Assembly (NCBI GenBank): GCA_963793275.1 | Contig: CAWBZL010000003.1 | Location: 620,001-684,000, forward strand | Source of the DNA: Marinirhabdus sp963793275 | Lineage (GTDB): Bacteria; Bacteroidota; Bacteroidia; Flavobacteriales; Flavobacteriaceae | DNA length: 64,000 nucleotides | Direction of reading: 5' to 3' | Shown here: piece after piece, positions 25,727-35,956 of the stretch | How positions within the stretch are numbered: the first letter of the stretch is position 1 | Layout: every line of letters starts with the position of its first letter | Notes under the pieces: generated by a model | Database searches by the model: none | The model's input: the letters and a program-made list of their open reading frames with translations, nothing else | Told to the model about the DNA's origin: nothing | Position numbers and translations under genes: made by a program

Positions 25727-26071
25727 TTAGCCAATATTTTTAAACCATTCCTGAAATTTCTCGCCAACTATTGGAACTGGCTTAGTCTCTCCATTTACTG
25801 CAGCAAGAATTCCAAGAACTACCAAAGCTATCATTGCCAAATAAATAATCCAGGAAAGTAACGGGATATAAATAAAACTTGCCAAAAGGAAGTATACTAA
25901 TCTAATGGCAGCCCAAAGTAAATAAATGCCTAAACTCTGGCGTATATGGTATGCTGTAAACGTATTTTTTTTATCGTTGTTAATAATAAAGGCAATAATA
26001 AGACCAATAAAGGTAATATAGGAGACAGTAGCCATTGTTTTGCCTTCTTCAACGGTGTTGGTATTTTCCAT
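25727..26071 (-). CDS. DUF4870-like membrane protein
   Basis: A 114-aa protein with three transmembrane segments and the family pattern FTAYHIRQSLGIYLLW followed by a C-terminal amphipathic helix (GEKFQEWFKNIG). Such proteins are small integral membrane proteins of unknown role. It is paralogous to the next gene upstream (26102-26344), 30 nt away, with which it is likely co-transcribed. Confidence 0.75.
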   Translation of the reverse strand: MENTNTVEEGKTMATVSYITFIGLIIAFIINNDKKNTFTAYHIRQSLGIYLLWAAIRLVYFLLASFIYIPLLSWIIYLAMIALVVLGILAAVNGETKPVPIVGEKFQEWFKNIG

Positions 26072-26101
26072 GAGGATTTTGTTATTTTAAAGATACATAA
26101 A

Positions 26102-26344
26102 CTATCCTAAAAATGTGAACCACGTCTGAAACTTCCTACTTAAAAATGGCACGCCAGCCTTTTTATTTGTACAAGCCATAGCCAAAGAATAGGCCCATAA
26201 CACTACAGATAGCCAGTAAATTATATCTCCGGCAAAAAGGTCTATATTAAATTGGGTTACAATAGCAACAATAAGTATAAGCAACAAACCGAACATATTT
26301 TTAATATGCCAGGTGGCAAAGGGTTCTGGGTTGTCTTTATTCAT
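26102..26344 (-). CDS. Second DUF4870-like membrane protein, 5' end unclear
   Basis: From the ATG at 26344 the product is 80 aa (FATWHIKNMFGLLL, ending FQTWFTFLG) and lacks the first helix of the family. The same frame is open upstream to about 26416 and encodes DNPPAGKRKAVLAYITFVG, clearly the missing first segment, but it contains no ATG, GTG or TTG before an in-frame stop. The dihydroorotase-like gene ends in the same place. Either the start codon is mutated or mis-sequenced (AGG where ATG is expected before GATAAT), or an unusual start is used. Confidence 0.65.
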   Translation of the reverse strand: MNKDNPEPFATWHIKNMFGLLLILIVAIVTQFNIDLFAGDIIYWLSVVLWAYSLAMACTNKKAGVPFLSRKFQTWFTFLG

Positions 26345-26414
26345 GGAGACTGCAATAAAAAAGCCTACAAAAGTAATGTAAGCAAGTACGGCTTTTCTTT
26401 TACCAGCGGGAGGA

Positions 26415-27671
26415 TTATCCCTGTAATACTATTTTACTGTTATTTACAATTCCGTAAACGCTTCCTGTTAGTTTTTTGCCTAACATCGCCGCATTTTTGG
26501 AGGTAGAGATACTATGGTCTTCTTCAAATTTAGTTTCCCCTTCAGGATTAAAAAGTGTAAAATTTGCTTTGGAGTCTTCGTTAATTGGGTGTGCTTCAAC
26601 ACCAAATCTGCTTTTTAATCCGTTTAATACTTTTATAGTCGTTTCAAGGTCTGTTACCTGGTTTAAAGCTGCAAAACAACTTTCTAAACCAATACTTCCA
26701 AATGCGGCGTGGTCAAACTCGGTTTTTTTGTCTTCAATGGTTCTTGGGTCATGATTGCTGGTAACACCATCGATTGTTCCCTCTTTTAACCCTTTTAAAA
26801 GTGCTTTCACGTCTTCTTTAGTTCGAAGTGGTGGCAACAGTTTAAAGTTTGTGTCAAAACCAACCAACTCGTCGTCTGTTAGGCACAGGTTGTTTATAGA
26901 GGCGCTACAGGTAACATCCAGACCTTTCTTTTTGGCATCTTTAATAAGTTGTACCGATTTTTTAGTTGAAATGGTTGGAATATGTAAACGTCCTCCAGAG
27001 TATTCCAGAAGATATAGATCGCGCGTTATCTGTAATTCTTCCGAAAGTGCCGGGATCCCTTTTAAGCCTAGTTTGGTGCTGTTAACTTCTTCGTTTACCA
27101 AACCTTTTCTTGCGATAGAAGGATCCATCGGGAACGATTGCACTAATCCTTCAAAATTTTGAGTGTATTGCAGTGCTATTTTAAGAAGGTTAGCATTTTC
27201 AACAGGTACCTGATAATCGTAAAAAGCCACAGCGCCTTCAGATTTCATATCAAATAATTCGGCAAGGTCTTTTCCATGAGATTGAACAGTGAGTGCTCCT
27301 ACGGGATGAACCGTTACCGGGTTACCAGCACTTTTTACTTTCATAAACTGAATTCCCGATTTGCTATCTGCCACAGGCAATGTGAGTGCGTTTAAGGCAA
27401 TAGCTGTAAACCCACCGTTTGCGGCAACTTTAAGACCGTTGGCAATTGTTTCTCTGTCCTCGTAACCAGGTTCGCCAAAGCACACACTGCTATCAAACCA
27501 ACCTTGCGAAATATGAAGGTTTTTAAGGGTAATCTCCCTGGCTTTTGGTTCAGAAATAGTACTTGCTATTTTTTTTATAATCCCTTTTTCAACTAAAACA
27601 TCTCTTTTTTTAAGATGATGTTTGCTGGATAGGTCTACGATGGTTGCGTTTTTAAATAGCGTTGCACTCAT
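26415..27671 (-). CDS. Dihydroorotase-like protein lacking metal ligands
   Basis: A 418-aa protein of the PyrC/dihydroorotase amidohydrolase family. The active-site signature that normally reads DxHxHxREPG is D60-S-S-V-C-F-G-E-P-G here, so both metal-binding His and the substrate Arg are lost. The later His-bearing segments are also altered (VTCSASINN, LHIPTIS), and the catalytic Asp motif reads TSNHDPR, with Asn in place of Asp. It should be catalytically inactive and may be a structural or regulatory partner, like the inactive PyrC homologues known to support aspartate transcarbamoylase in other bacteria. It is followed tightly by the DUF4870 pair. Confidence 0.85.
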   Translation of the reverse strand: MSATLFKNATIVDLSSKHHLKKRDVLVEKGIIKKIASTISEPKAREITLKNLHISQGWFDSSVCFGEPGYEDRETIANGLKVAANGGFTAIALNALTLPVADSKSGIQFMKVKSAGNPVTVHPVGALTVQSHGKDLAELFDMKSEGAVAFYDYQVPVENANLLKIALQYTQNFEGLVQSFPMDPSIARKGLVNEEVNSTKLGLKGIPALSEELQITRDLYLLEYSGGRLHIPTISTKKSVQLIKDAKKKGLDVTCSASINNLCLTDDELVGFDTNFKLLPPLRTKEDVKALLKGLKEGTIDGVTSNHDPRTIEDKKTEFDHAAFGSIGLESCFAALNQVTDLETTIKVLNGLKSRFGVEAHPINEDSKANFTLFNPEGETKFEEDHSISTSKNAAMLGKKLTGSVYGIVNNSKIVLQG

Positions 27672-27673
27672 AG

Positions 27674-29598
27674 TTATTTTTTATAAAATTTCAGTACTAA
27701 CATTTCAAGTATCAGGAATAGTAAAGCAAAAATAACAAACCATTTCCAAAAGCTGTTAATGCTGTTTTCTTCATTTATTGTTTCAAACAAGCCTTCAATG
27801 GTATTGTAATTTCTAACACCGTTCCAGTCTTCAATGTTTACATATTGTAAATTACTCTCGTCACGATTGTAGTTATAACTTATATCCTCAATATATTCTT
27901 CTTTGTTTTGTATCTGAAATATACCGGCATTTGCAGGTTGTTCTGAAGTGGTAATAACTACATTGGTCGCTTTAGTTTGCTGTAAGGGTACAAAAGAAGC
28001 AACACTATCCCTGAGCGTTAAAATTTCATCTTGTATCAGTTTCACAGGTACAGCAAACGTATTGGTTTTTCCGGCAGTGTAATATAATTTTGTAAGTGGT
28101 AAACTTTGTTGCGCCATATTGTATAATGTAGGAACAATGAGCGGGGAGTTTTTAAAATTGCTGTTTTCGGAATTTAAAGATGCGGCGCTGGTATAGACAT
28201 TTCCGCTTTGGCTGATGAACGGGCTACCATCTTCAAACTTTAAGACGGCCGTAGCATTCGTGTTATAAGTAAGGTAGGTGTTTACTTTTGGATACTGAAA
28301 GTTGACCACCTGTTTTTCAAAAACCTCCTTATATAAAGGATGGGAAAATACAATTTGCGTAATTTTCTTTTCCTGATTCACTACTTCGCCGTAGGCTCCA
28401 GTTTTTAATACACCCATTAATGTATTATATTCTGCCAATTCTCCTTTCTCTGAAGGAATCACAAATAAACTTCCGCCATTATCTACAAAGTCTTTTAAGG
28501 CAGTTCTTAACGAAGCCGGAATAGAGATGATTTCATTCAGAATGATAAAATTTTGTTCTGAAAATACATTGTAGTCGGCGCTTGTATCGGTTTGGGCGGT
28601 ATACTCAAATTCGGGATTCTCGAAAATGCGCTGTAAAAAAGTGTTATTGGCCGCCGAAATAGAAAGCACTTTTATCTTCTTTGCGGAGTTTATGCTGAAA
28701 TATAACGAGTTATCGTACGTAAGATTAGAATCTTCAATAGTGAGTTTTCCCTTAAAGGTTTCTACATCTTCAATATCGAAAATAAGGTTATTCTTTTGTT
28801 TTTCTGAAAAATCTACAGCAGCTTTTGCAGTTAGTGAATTTCCATTATACAACGAAACAGGAACCGAAGGAGCAACCTCTCCCTGTGCCGAAACCACCAC
28901 GTTAAGTTTTGTAGATGTGCTGCTTTTAGAAGCTATATACACCGTATCTATAGTAATGTTATTATAGGTTTCCGGTTTTAATTGTACAGCTTCTACCGAA
29001 ATATCATTTGGTACGTTAGGAAATGCTTCGGTTGCCTGAAAGTCTGAAACCCACAGTAAGCGTTTACTTGCGCCTTCATCTTTGGAAAATAATTGGTTGG
29101 CTTTCAGTAAAACTTCTTCTGTTGTTAATTGATTTGCGCTGTAAGGAATATCCAACAAAGCCGATTTAAAATCCTGAAGACTACTATTTCTTTGTGTTTG
29201 TGAGTTCGTAAGCCAGCTTATCGTTTGGTCCCCGTTGCCTGTGAATATAATTGTTGTATGGCACGTTGAAGTAGGGGGCCATTAGCACCTTTTGCCTGCA
29301 TACTAAAACTATTATCTATATAAACAACGGTTTCTTTTTGCGTGTTTAGTGCTGTTTTGGATGCTGTAAAGGGTTGCGCGAATGCAAGAATGATACAGGC
29401 CAAAGCCAATAGCCTGAGTAACAGTGTGAGCCATTTTTTTAATTTGGAGCTTTTACGGGTCTGGATGTTTACTTTTTTTAGAAAAGCAACATTGGTAAAA
29501 TCTATCTTCTGAAACTTACGTAACTGAAAAAGATGAATAAAAACAGGGATGAGCAGTAAAAATAGTGCGTAGAGAAGTTCCGGGTGTTTAAACTGCAT
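27674..29598 (-). pseudogene. BatA/vWA-like membrane protein (frameshifted)
   Basis: The N-terminus is the BatA (aerotolerance regulator N-terminal) pattern: HPELLYALFLLLIPVFIH, basic linker, second helix, then a von Willebrand-like strand VVYIDNSFSMQAKG with the DxSxS metal site. The frame breaks at the C run 29230-29233. Adding one base gives ATGDQTISWLTNSQTQ and joins the long second frame, which ends in a C-terminal transmembrane helix and FYKK at 27674. The restored protein is about 640 aa, typical for Bacteroidetes BatA-like proteins with a long periplasmic domain. It ends 2 nt before the dihydroorotase-like gene. Confidence 0.82.
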
Positions 29599-29644
29599 AC
29601 TTAATTAGGATTGCCCAAAGATAAAAAACGGTTTGGAAAAATCG

Positions 29645-30841
29645 CTATTTCTTTACGGTAAAGGTAAAAGTTGCTCCTTTTTCTATTGTTGAATCCAATG
29701 TAATGGTTCCACCAAGCTGAATGACTAAATTTAAAACAGTTGCCAGCCCAATACCGGAGCCTTGATTACCGTGCCTGTCCTTTTCGCCCACAGTTTTGAA
29801 CAATTGAAAAATAATTTCTTGTTTCTCTTTATCTATTCCAATGCCGTTATCTTCTACAGTAAATATATAATGTGTATCATTTTCAGCAAAAGTAGATGTT
29901 ATAGAAGGAACTTTACTACGATTGTATTTAAGTGCATTTCCAACCAAATTCATAAATATTTGTAATACCGCTGGTTTATTAACGTAAATATTGATGTCCT
30001 CTTTAGTGTGCTTAAATTCGGCACTATCTACAAAAAGGATGTCTTCTATTTCTTTATAAATAGATTGTAATGAAACTTCTTTTTTACTTTCAGATAAAAG
30101 CTCATCACTTTTATAATAGCCCAGCATTCCATCAATATACTTGTTTAAGGTAAGTGAGGATTCTTCAATATAATCCAGATACTGGATACCTGTTTCGTCA
30201 AATTTCAATATATATTCTTCGCGAAGCATTTTTGCTAACGAAGTAATATTTCCTAAAGGTGCTTTTAAATCGTGAGATACCAGGCCTGCAAAATTCTTTA
30301 GATCCTGGTTGCGAAGCTCTAGTAATTTTTTGTTTTCCTCCAACAGAAGTTTGTTTCTATGCAATTCAAACAATTTTACTACCTGCTTTGCCAATCCAAG
30401 AATAGAACATACCTGTTTTTCGGTAAGTTGTCTTGGTTTGGTATCGAAAACGCAAAGGGTTCCCAGTGGGTAACCGTTATGAGCCCTTAAAGAAGCCCCA
30501 GCATAAAAGACCGCATCGAGTTCTTTAACGATGGGATTATCTGAAAAGCGAGGATCCAGTCTTGCATCCTCTACCACAAACAAATCATCTGGCTCTAAAA
30601 TAGCGTGACCGCAGAAGGAAATATTCCTGGGAGATTCACTAAAGGGTACACCGTGGTGCGATTTTAAAAAATTTCTGTCTGCATCCAGCAAAGTAACCAA
30701 CGAAACAGGAGTATCGCAAATAGTAGCGATGAGCGCCGTTATATCGTCATATTCTTTTTCTGGAAGGGTGTCTAATAGACTATAAGATTTTACTTCTTCT
30801 AAACGATTTTTTTCGTTCAAAGGATTTTTAGGAGCAATCAT
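29645..30841 (-). CDS. GAF-domain sensor histidine kinase
   Basis: A 398-aa cytosolic two-component kinase. A GAF domain covers about residues 20-160, a short coiled linker follows, then the dimerisation/phosphoacceptor helix LVSHDLKAPLGN with His190, and the ATPase domain with N box (MNLVGNALKYN), G1 (VEDNGIGID) and G2 (GSGIGLATV). There is no transmembrane segment, and no response regulator gene is adjacent, so it is an orphan kinase. The GAF ligand is unknown. Confidence 0.9.
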   Translation of the reverse strand: MIAPKNPLNEKNRLEEVKSYSLLDTLPEKEYDDITALIATICDTPVSLVTLLDADRNFLKSHHGVPFSESPRNISFCGHAILEPDDLFVVEDARLDPRFSDNPIVKELDAVFYAGASLRAHNGYPLGTLCVFDTKPRQLTEKQVCSILGLAKQVVKLFELHRNKLLLEENKKLLELRNQDLKNFAGLVSHDLKAPLGNITSLAKMLREEYILKFDETGIQYLDYIEESSLTLNKYIDGMLGYYKSDELLSESKKEVSLQSIYKEIEDILFVDSAEFKHTKEDINIYVNKPAVLQIFMNLVGNALKYNRSKVPSITSTFAENDTHYIFTVEDNGIGIDKEKQEIIFQLFKTVGEKDRHGNQGSGIGLATVLNLVIQLGGTITLDSTIEKGATFTFTVKK

Positions 30842-31163
30842 ATTGGGGCAAAGTTGCTTTTGTTATTTAGATAATGTACGAAATTACGGACAATCCGGTT
30901 TGTACGTTTCTACCGTTTTCATTTAATAGAGTCAAAAGTAATGCCATTTTCTGGTTTAGATATTATATTTACTAACCTTTCCATTTCAGAAATCATAATT
31001 AATCTTATGTATAGAATAGTACACCATTAGAAAAAGATTAAAAATTTATTTCAGTTTCTTAGTAGTAGTTTCTATGCTGTTTTCAGAAATTTCAATGATT
31101 TAGTTTCCTAATTTCCTCTAAAAAGCTGGTCAATTTTAGAAATTTGGGGCGCTATTCCAACAT
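30842..31163. other. Intergenic region upstream of the histidine kinase
   Basis: AT-rich, no coding frame of note on either strand. CAACTTTG just before the kinase start is one mismatch from the -7 consensus. I see no other structured element. Confidence 0.4.
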
Positions 31164-31934
31164 CTAGAAACCCTCAAACACACCCAATCCAAATAAAGCA
31201 AAATCGTAAGAAACAGGATCCAGCGGATTTAATTTTCTTAGTTGCAGGTCTAATGCTGCCAAGGCTTTTCCGTCATTTTGTTTTCGTTTTAATAATTTCA
31301 GTTTTCTGGCTACATTTCCGCTGTGCACGTCCAGGGGACAGCTTAAAGCACTTGGGGAGATGTTTTTCCAAATTCCTAGATCTACACCCGTTTTATTGTC
31401 CCGCACCATCCAGCGTAAAAACATGTTCATTCTTTTTGCTGCTGAATTTTTTAGCGGATCGCTTACGTGTTTCTGAGTTCGGGGAAGATGCGGTAAGCTG
31501 AAAAATTCTTTTTTAAATGCCGAAATAGCTCCCTGGGTTGATGTGGCAGTGCTGTGTTCAGAAAAAATAGCTTCCAAACCTCCGCGGTTTTTATAAAGGT
31601 GCTTAAGTGCCTTCATAAAATACTGAAGATCGTCACTGTTAAAAGTTCTGTGTACAAAGCCGGAAAGCGATTCCAGATCTTCTTCCGAAGCATTCATCAC
31701 AAAATCATAAGGCGAATTATCCAGCAACTCCATCAATCTCCTACTATTGTTCAGGATGCTTTTTCTATTTCCCCAGGCAATGGTAGCCGTTAAAAATCCT
31801 GAAATTTCAATATCTTCTTTTTGTGTAAACAAATGTGGAATCTGGATAGGATCACTCTCAATAAATTCTGGACGGTTATATTGTATCACTTTTTCATCCA
31901 GAAATTCTTTGAGTTGCGCTTTATTCATAGTCAC
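31164..31934 (-). CDS. TIGR02757 family protein (DUF2400)
   Basis: A 256-aa protein ending in the family signature region CPLDVHSGNVARKLKLLKR, PLDPVSYDFALFGLGV. TIGR02757 proteins are HhH-glycosylase-fold relatives of unknown function, common in Bacteroidetes. The start is GTG at 31934 or ATG at 31928. It is followed by a 322-nt gap and preceded by an ABC ATPase gene on the same strand. Confidence 0.88.
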   Translation of the reverse strand: MTMNKAQLKEFLDEKVIQYNRPEFIESDPIQIPHLFTQKEDIEISGFLTATIAWGNRKSILNNSRRLMELLDNSPYDFVMNASEEDLESLSGFVHRTFNSDDLQYFMKALKHLYKNRGGLEAIFSEHSTATSTQGAISAFKKEFFSLPHLPRTQKHVSDPLKNSAAKRMNMFLRWMVRDNKTGVDLGIWKNISPSALSCPLDVHSGNVARKLKLLKRKQNDGKALAALDLQLRKLNPLDPVSYDFALFGLGVFEGF

Positions 31935-32113
31935 TATTTCATCTGCTGGTGCAGATTCTATTATTTTTATTACGTTGAGGAGTTTAGCGTTGAGAAGTTA
32001 AACGATTTAATTGAAGCAGCGTTCCGATGTCGTTTTTCTAATGTCTGTTTTGTTCTTTTTCAACTGTGGGGAATGCATTTTTTCTAAAATGTATCGAAAG
32101 GCTTCGTTCGTAA

Positions 32114-32767
32114 CTAAGTTACAATTAAACCATCCTGCATGACCAATTTTCGGTCTGCCATGTCTGCTAATTCTTCATTATGGGTTACAATCACAAAGGT
32201 TTGCCCAAACTGATCCCGTAACTGGAAGAAGAGGTTGTGTAGATTTTCGGCACTCTCGGTGTCCAGATTACCGCTGGGTTCGTCTGCCAGGACTATATCT
32301 GGATTGTTTATAAGTGCTCTGGCAACTGCCACACGTTGTTGTTCTCCTCCGGAAAGTTCATTCGGTTTATGATTTTCACGATGCGAAAGACCTAAAAATT
32401 TGAGTAATTCTTTGGCCCTTTTCTCGGCTTCGGCTTTTGGTGTTTTTTTTATGAAAGCAGGAATACAAATATTCTCAAGTGCTGTGAACTCTGGTAATAA
32501 TTGATGAAACTGAAAAATAAATCCAAGAGAGGCATTTCTAAAAGCTGCCAATTCCCTTCTGCTTAGCGTTGAAATTGCGGTGTTGTTTATGTTTAATTCT
32601 CCTTCAGAGAAATGATCCAGTGTTCCCAGAATTTGAAGCAAAGTGGTCTTTCCGGCTCCGGAAGCTCCCACAATAGAGACAATTTCAGATTTTTTAATGT
32701 GTAGATCCACACCCTTCAGGACATGTAGGTTGTCGTAATATTTATGTATGTTTTGTGCGGTAATCAC
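32114..32767 (-). CDS. ABC transporter ATP-binding protein, LolD/MacB type
   Basis: A 217-aa ATPase with Walker A GASGAGKTT, Q-loop FQFHQLLPEF, signature LSGGEQQRVAVARAL, Walker B VLADEPSGNLD and the H-loop ending VTHNEE. These features match the LolD/MacB group that extracts lipoproteins from the inner membrane or drives tripartite export. No permease is adjacent, as is common for lolD in Bacteroidetes. The start codon is GTG. Confidence 0.9.
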   Translation of the reverse strand: MITAQNIHKYYDNLHVLKGVDLHIKKSEIVSIVGASGAGKTTLLQILGTLDHFSEGELNINNTAISTLSRRELAAFRNASLGFIFQFHQLLPEFTALENICIPAFIKKTPKAEAEKRAKELLKFLGLSHRENHKPNELSGGEQQRVAVARALINNPDIVLADEPSGNLDTESAENLHNLFFQLRDQFGQTFVIVTHNEELADMADRKLVMQDGLIVT

Positions 32768-32812
32768 TCGATTTCAGTTTTTACGAAAGTACGTATTAAT
32801 TGGAAAACCATC

Positions 32813-35257
32813 CTAAGCCTTTTTATGAAACAAATACTTCACATTGTTAAAATCTATAAAATAGGTTATCCGCAGCGATACGGTGTGTTGTTTATCCTGG
32901 TCAAAAAGGTTTTCTAAACTTTCGGTATAGCCCAGTTGTGCCATTTCGGTTACGTTAAAAATCTGGTTGCGGTAGAGTAGGGAAGCTTCACTACCAGGTG
33001 CAAACCGCCATCTAAAACTTACATCCAGGTTCCAGATGTTAAAATTAGTATTAGGGTTGTTTTCTGAAATATCATACGCTGTTACATCTTTTGTTCCGTC
33101 ATCATTCAGGATAAAAAATATATTGTCGCTATAGTCTGCCGTGCTCCAAAAATTTCGGAAACGTAAATCTATGGCCTTAAAAGGATCAAAATTATAACTA
33201 GCGGTAATTGCATTTTCAATACTTGTAATATCCCGCTGTCCAAAAAATACATCTTCATTGGTATTATCTATATAGCCAAAAATCTTGTTATTAACCAATA
33301 GTTCTGAAGCAAAGATCATAGCAAACCTATCTGAAAACCGGTATCTGGGTGAAAAGTCTATAAAATAAGATTGTCTTGGATCTTCAAATGCTTTTCTTCC
33401 ACCAATGCCTATGTCATAGGCAAATTTCTTTCTATAGTCTGTAGATATAAACGCCCGTCCACCAAAGGATGCTGGAAAAATCACAAACTTCCCATCTACC
33501 CGTGGTTCAAAATAATCTGAATTTTCGGTAGAATAACTTCCGTTTACTCCAAATGCAAAACGTTTTACGGTAAAAAAGAAGGTGTCAAATTCATAATCGT
33601 TTCGGGTCTGGACGCTGGGTTTATATAATCTCCGGTGTATTGCTGTAACCGAAAATCTATAGCGGTTAAAAATTTCTGTAGGTTCAAAAATTTCATAGGA
33701 TGCACCTGCCACAAAATTGTTGTAATTATTGGTAAAATTTACTCCCAGATCATTAATATCGTACGTTGTATTGGCAAAGTCATGACCTACGCGATACCTA
33801 AAATTTCCTTTGATCCTAAAAATATCCAACTCGCTACTAAAACCTGTTTTAAAACCATCGCTTTCGTTTACATTACTCACAATAGCACGTCCCGAAGTTC
33901 TGAATCTGTTGCCTGTATCTGCCACGTCAAATGCAAATGCAGATACGTTGGCATCTCTAAAACTGCCTTCACGGGTTACGTTTGTATTTATAAGCGAAAT
34001 GGATGAATTGTCGTTAAATTGTTGGTCCAGAACTGCTACATTGTAATTTGAGGTAGGTTCTACAACCAGTTCGCGTATAGTGCCGGTGATGGTATCCTGA
34101 ATGATGGCTTTAGTTTTACCTGTAATTGTATTGAGCACCCCAATTCCCAGATTGCCTTCGGTACGTCCGGAAACTTTTATGGCGTTCAGTAATTTTGTAC
34201 GGCCGGGGTTTTCAATAGCTTTTTCCTGATCTGTAAGGTCTAAGCTACCCGTTGGAGCGTTCCCGATTCTGCGAGAGAAAAAAATTCCACCCTTGTTAAA
34301 GAGTTCGGTACCCTCTGAGAAAAACTGTCTGTTTTCGCCAAAAGTTTGTTCAAAAGGTCCCAAATTAAGAATCACGTTATCGAAAGCTGCTTGTCCAAAA
34401 TCTGGAATAAGTGTGGCATCCAGTGTAAAACTATCGCTTAAACCATATTTTATATCCAGACCCGCGGTAAGATTGGTTTCGGTTTCATCGCCAAACGTGG
34501 TCACTAATCCTTGTGTAAATGGAAATAAGGTAAGTCTTACAGGCGGATCAATATTTCGAACTCCTTCCACATAGCCATTGTACTGTGTTTCTTTACCAAT
34601 ACTATTGTTAATAAAACTCCAGGTGTGGGTTTCGTTTCTTGTCTTTATTTCACGATAAAAGTTAATACTCCAGTTTTGGACTTCCTTTTCGGGGAAACGC
34701 AGGGCGTTGTAGGGAATTTCAAACTCGGCATACCAACCCTTTTCATCGTAAGAAATTTTACAGGAAAAAACCACATTATACCCAAAATCCTGAGTGTTGC
34801 TACTTACCCTGGAATCTCCTATAGTTCCTGCGCTTGTTATATAAAATCTGGTTTCATTAATTCCATCGTTGTAGGTGTTAATGGCTACAGCCAGACGATC
34901 TGCCTGTGCAAAAACATCATCCCTTTGGGAAAATTGTTTTAAAATCTTATCCGGATCGGGATCGTATAAATAGGCGGCTATATAAACAGCTTTATCGTTG
35001 TAAGCCATTTTTACTTCGGTCTGAAATTGAGCAGGAATAATGCCTTCATTGCCTGGCTGATACATATTAAAATTGCCGGACGGGGTGATGTTTTGCCAGA
35101 TAGCATCACTTAAATTTCCATCAATTTTTGGAGCATCGGTAATTCGTTGGGCGTTTAGAATCTTTCTGGGTCTATTATCTGGGGTAGATTTCTCTTGTGC
35201 TTTGGTTAAGGTTAGGCTAAAAAAAAGTATGGTAAAAATGTAATAAAACTTACCCAT
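32813..35257 (-). CDS. DUF5916 outer-membrane protein with CBM9-like domain
   Basis: An 814-aa exported protein. The signal peptide ends at TKAQ near residue 20. A CBM9-like beta-sandwich occupies roughly residues 30-220 (ITDAPKIDGNLSDAIWQ at its start), and the rest is a DUF5916 region of repeated amphipathic strands, typical of an outer-membrane beta barrel, ending in aromatic YFIDFNNVKYLFHKKA. The role is unknown; a carbohydrate or amine-containing ligand is possible by family resemblance. Divergent from msrA. Confidence 0.85.
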   Translation of the reverse strand: MGKFYYIFTILFFSLTLTKAQEKSTPDNRPRKILNAQRITDAPKIDGNLSDAIWQNITPSGNFNMYQPGNEGIIPAQFQTEVKMAYNDKAVYIAAYLYDPDPDKILKQFSQRDDVFAQADRLAVAINTYNDGINETRFYITSAGTIGDSRVSSNTQDFGYNVVFSCKISYDEKGWYAEFEIPYNALRFPEKEVQNWSINFYREIKTRNETHTWSFINNSIGKETQYNGYVEGVRNIDPPVRLTLFPFTQGLVTTFGDETETNLTAGLDIKYGLSDSFTLDATLIPDFGQAAFDNVILNLGPFEQTFGENRQFFSEGTELFNKGGIFFSRRIGNAPTGSLDLTDQEKAIENPGRTKLLNAIKVSGRTEGNLGIGVLNTITGKTKAIIQDTITGTIRELVVEPTSNYNVAVLDQQFNDNSSISLINTNVTREGSFRDANVSAFAFDVADTGNRFRTSGRAIVSNVNESDGFKTGFSSELDIFRIKGNFRYRVGHDFANTTYDINDLGVNFTNNYNNFVAGASYEIFEPTEIFNRYRFSVTAIHRRLYKPSVQTRNDYEFDTFFFTVKRFAFGVNGSYSTENSDYFEPRVDGKFVIFPASFGGRAFISTDYRKKFAYDIGIGGRKAFEDPRQSYFIDFSPRYRFSDRFAMIFASELLVNNKIFGYIDNTNEDVFFGQRDITSIENAITASYNFDPFKAIDLRFRNFWSTADYSDNIFFILNDDGTKDVTAYDISENNPNTNFNIWNLDVSFRWRFAPGSEASLLYRNQIFNVTEMAQLGYTESLENLFDQDKQHTVSLRITYFIDFNNVKYLFHKKA

Positions 35258-35398
35258 TAGAGACTATGCTGTTATAATGATTGATGTAACACCCAAAGAA
35301 ATTGTGGTATTCACGCAAAACTAACCTTTACCAATTCCTGGCTTCCTAACAAAAAGTTAAATTAACGGCTTGTTTTGTTAAGCGCGAACTCTAAACTT

Positions 35399-35406
35399 TA
35401 ACTTTG
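35399..35406 (+). promoter_or_regulatory. -7 element of the msrA promoter
   Basis: TAACTTTG matches TAnnTTTG, with TTG about 21 nt upstream. It ends 7 nt before the msrA ATG, so the message should be almost leaderless. Confidence 0.55.
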
Positions 35407-35413
35407 TAATGTT

Positions 35414-35956
35414 ATGAAAAATTTTGAAAAAATTGTATTTGCAGCGGGTTGTTTTTGGTGTACCGAAGCTGTTTTTCAGCGTTTAAAAGGCGTAGAAAAA
35501 GTGGATCCCGGGTATACCGGCGGTTCTATTAAAAATCCAGCCTATCGGGAGGTTTGTCAAGGCATGACCGGGCACGCCGAAGGAGTAGAGGTTACCTATG
35601 ATCCTTCAGAAATTACTATCGAAGAATTATTGGAAATTTATTTTGCCACGCACGACCCAACCACGCTTAACCAACAGGGAAACGACAGAGGAACGCAATA
35701 CCGAAGTGCCATTTTTTATACTACCGAAGTTCAAAAAGTAGCTGCTTTAAAAATGATTGACCTGTTGCAAAAAGAAAACGTTTTTGAAAATGATATTGTA
35801 ACCGAAGTAAAAGAGCTTGGTATTTTCTATCTTGCTGAAATAGATCATCACGATTACTATAACAATAATAAAAGCCAGCCTTACTGTCAATATATTATTG
35901 ATCCGAAAGTGAACAAAATAAAAAAATATTATTCAGATAAATTGAAAGAATCATAA
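35414..35956 (+). CDS. msrA: Peptide-methionine (S)-S-oxide reductase
   Basis: A 180-aa MsrA. The active-site motif GCFWC is at residues 12-16 (catalytic Cys13), followed by the family segments GYTGGSIKNPAY and GHAEGVEVTYDP, and the terminal region YFLAEIDHHDYY-like (here FYLAEIDHHDYY). It repairs S-sulfoxides of methionine in oxidised proteins. It has no signal peptide. The next gene (folE) starts directly after its stop. Confidence 0.95.
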   Translation: MKNFEKIVFAAGCFWCTEAVFQRLKGVEKVDPGYTGGSIKNPAYREVCQGMTGHAEGVEVTYDPSEITIEELLEIYFATHDPTTLNQQGNDRGTQYRSAIFYTTEVQKVAALKMIDLLQKENVFENDIVTEVKELGIFYLAEIDHHDYYNNNKSQPYCQYIIDPKVNKIKKYYSDKLKES

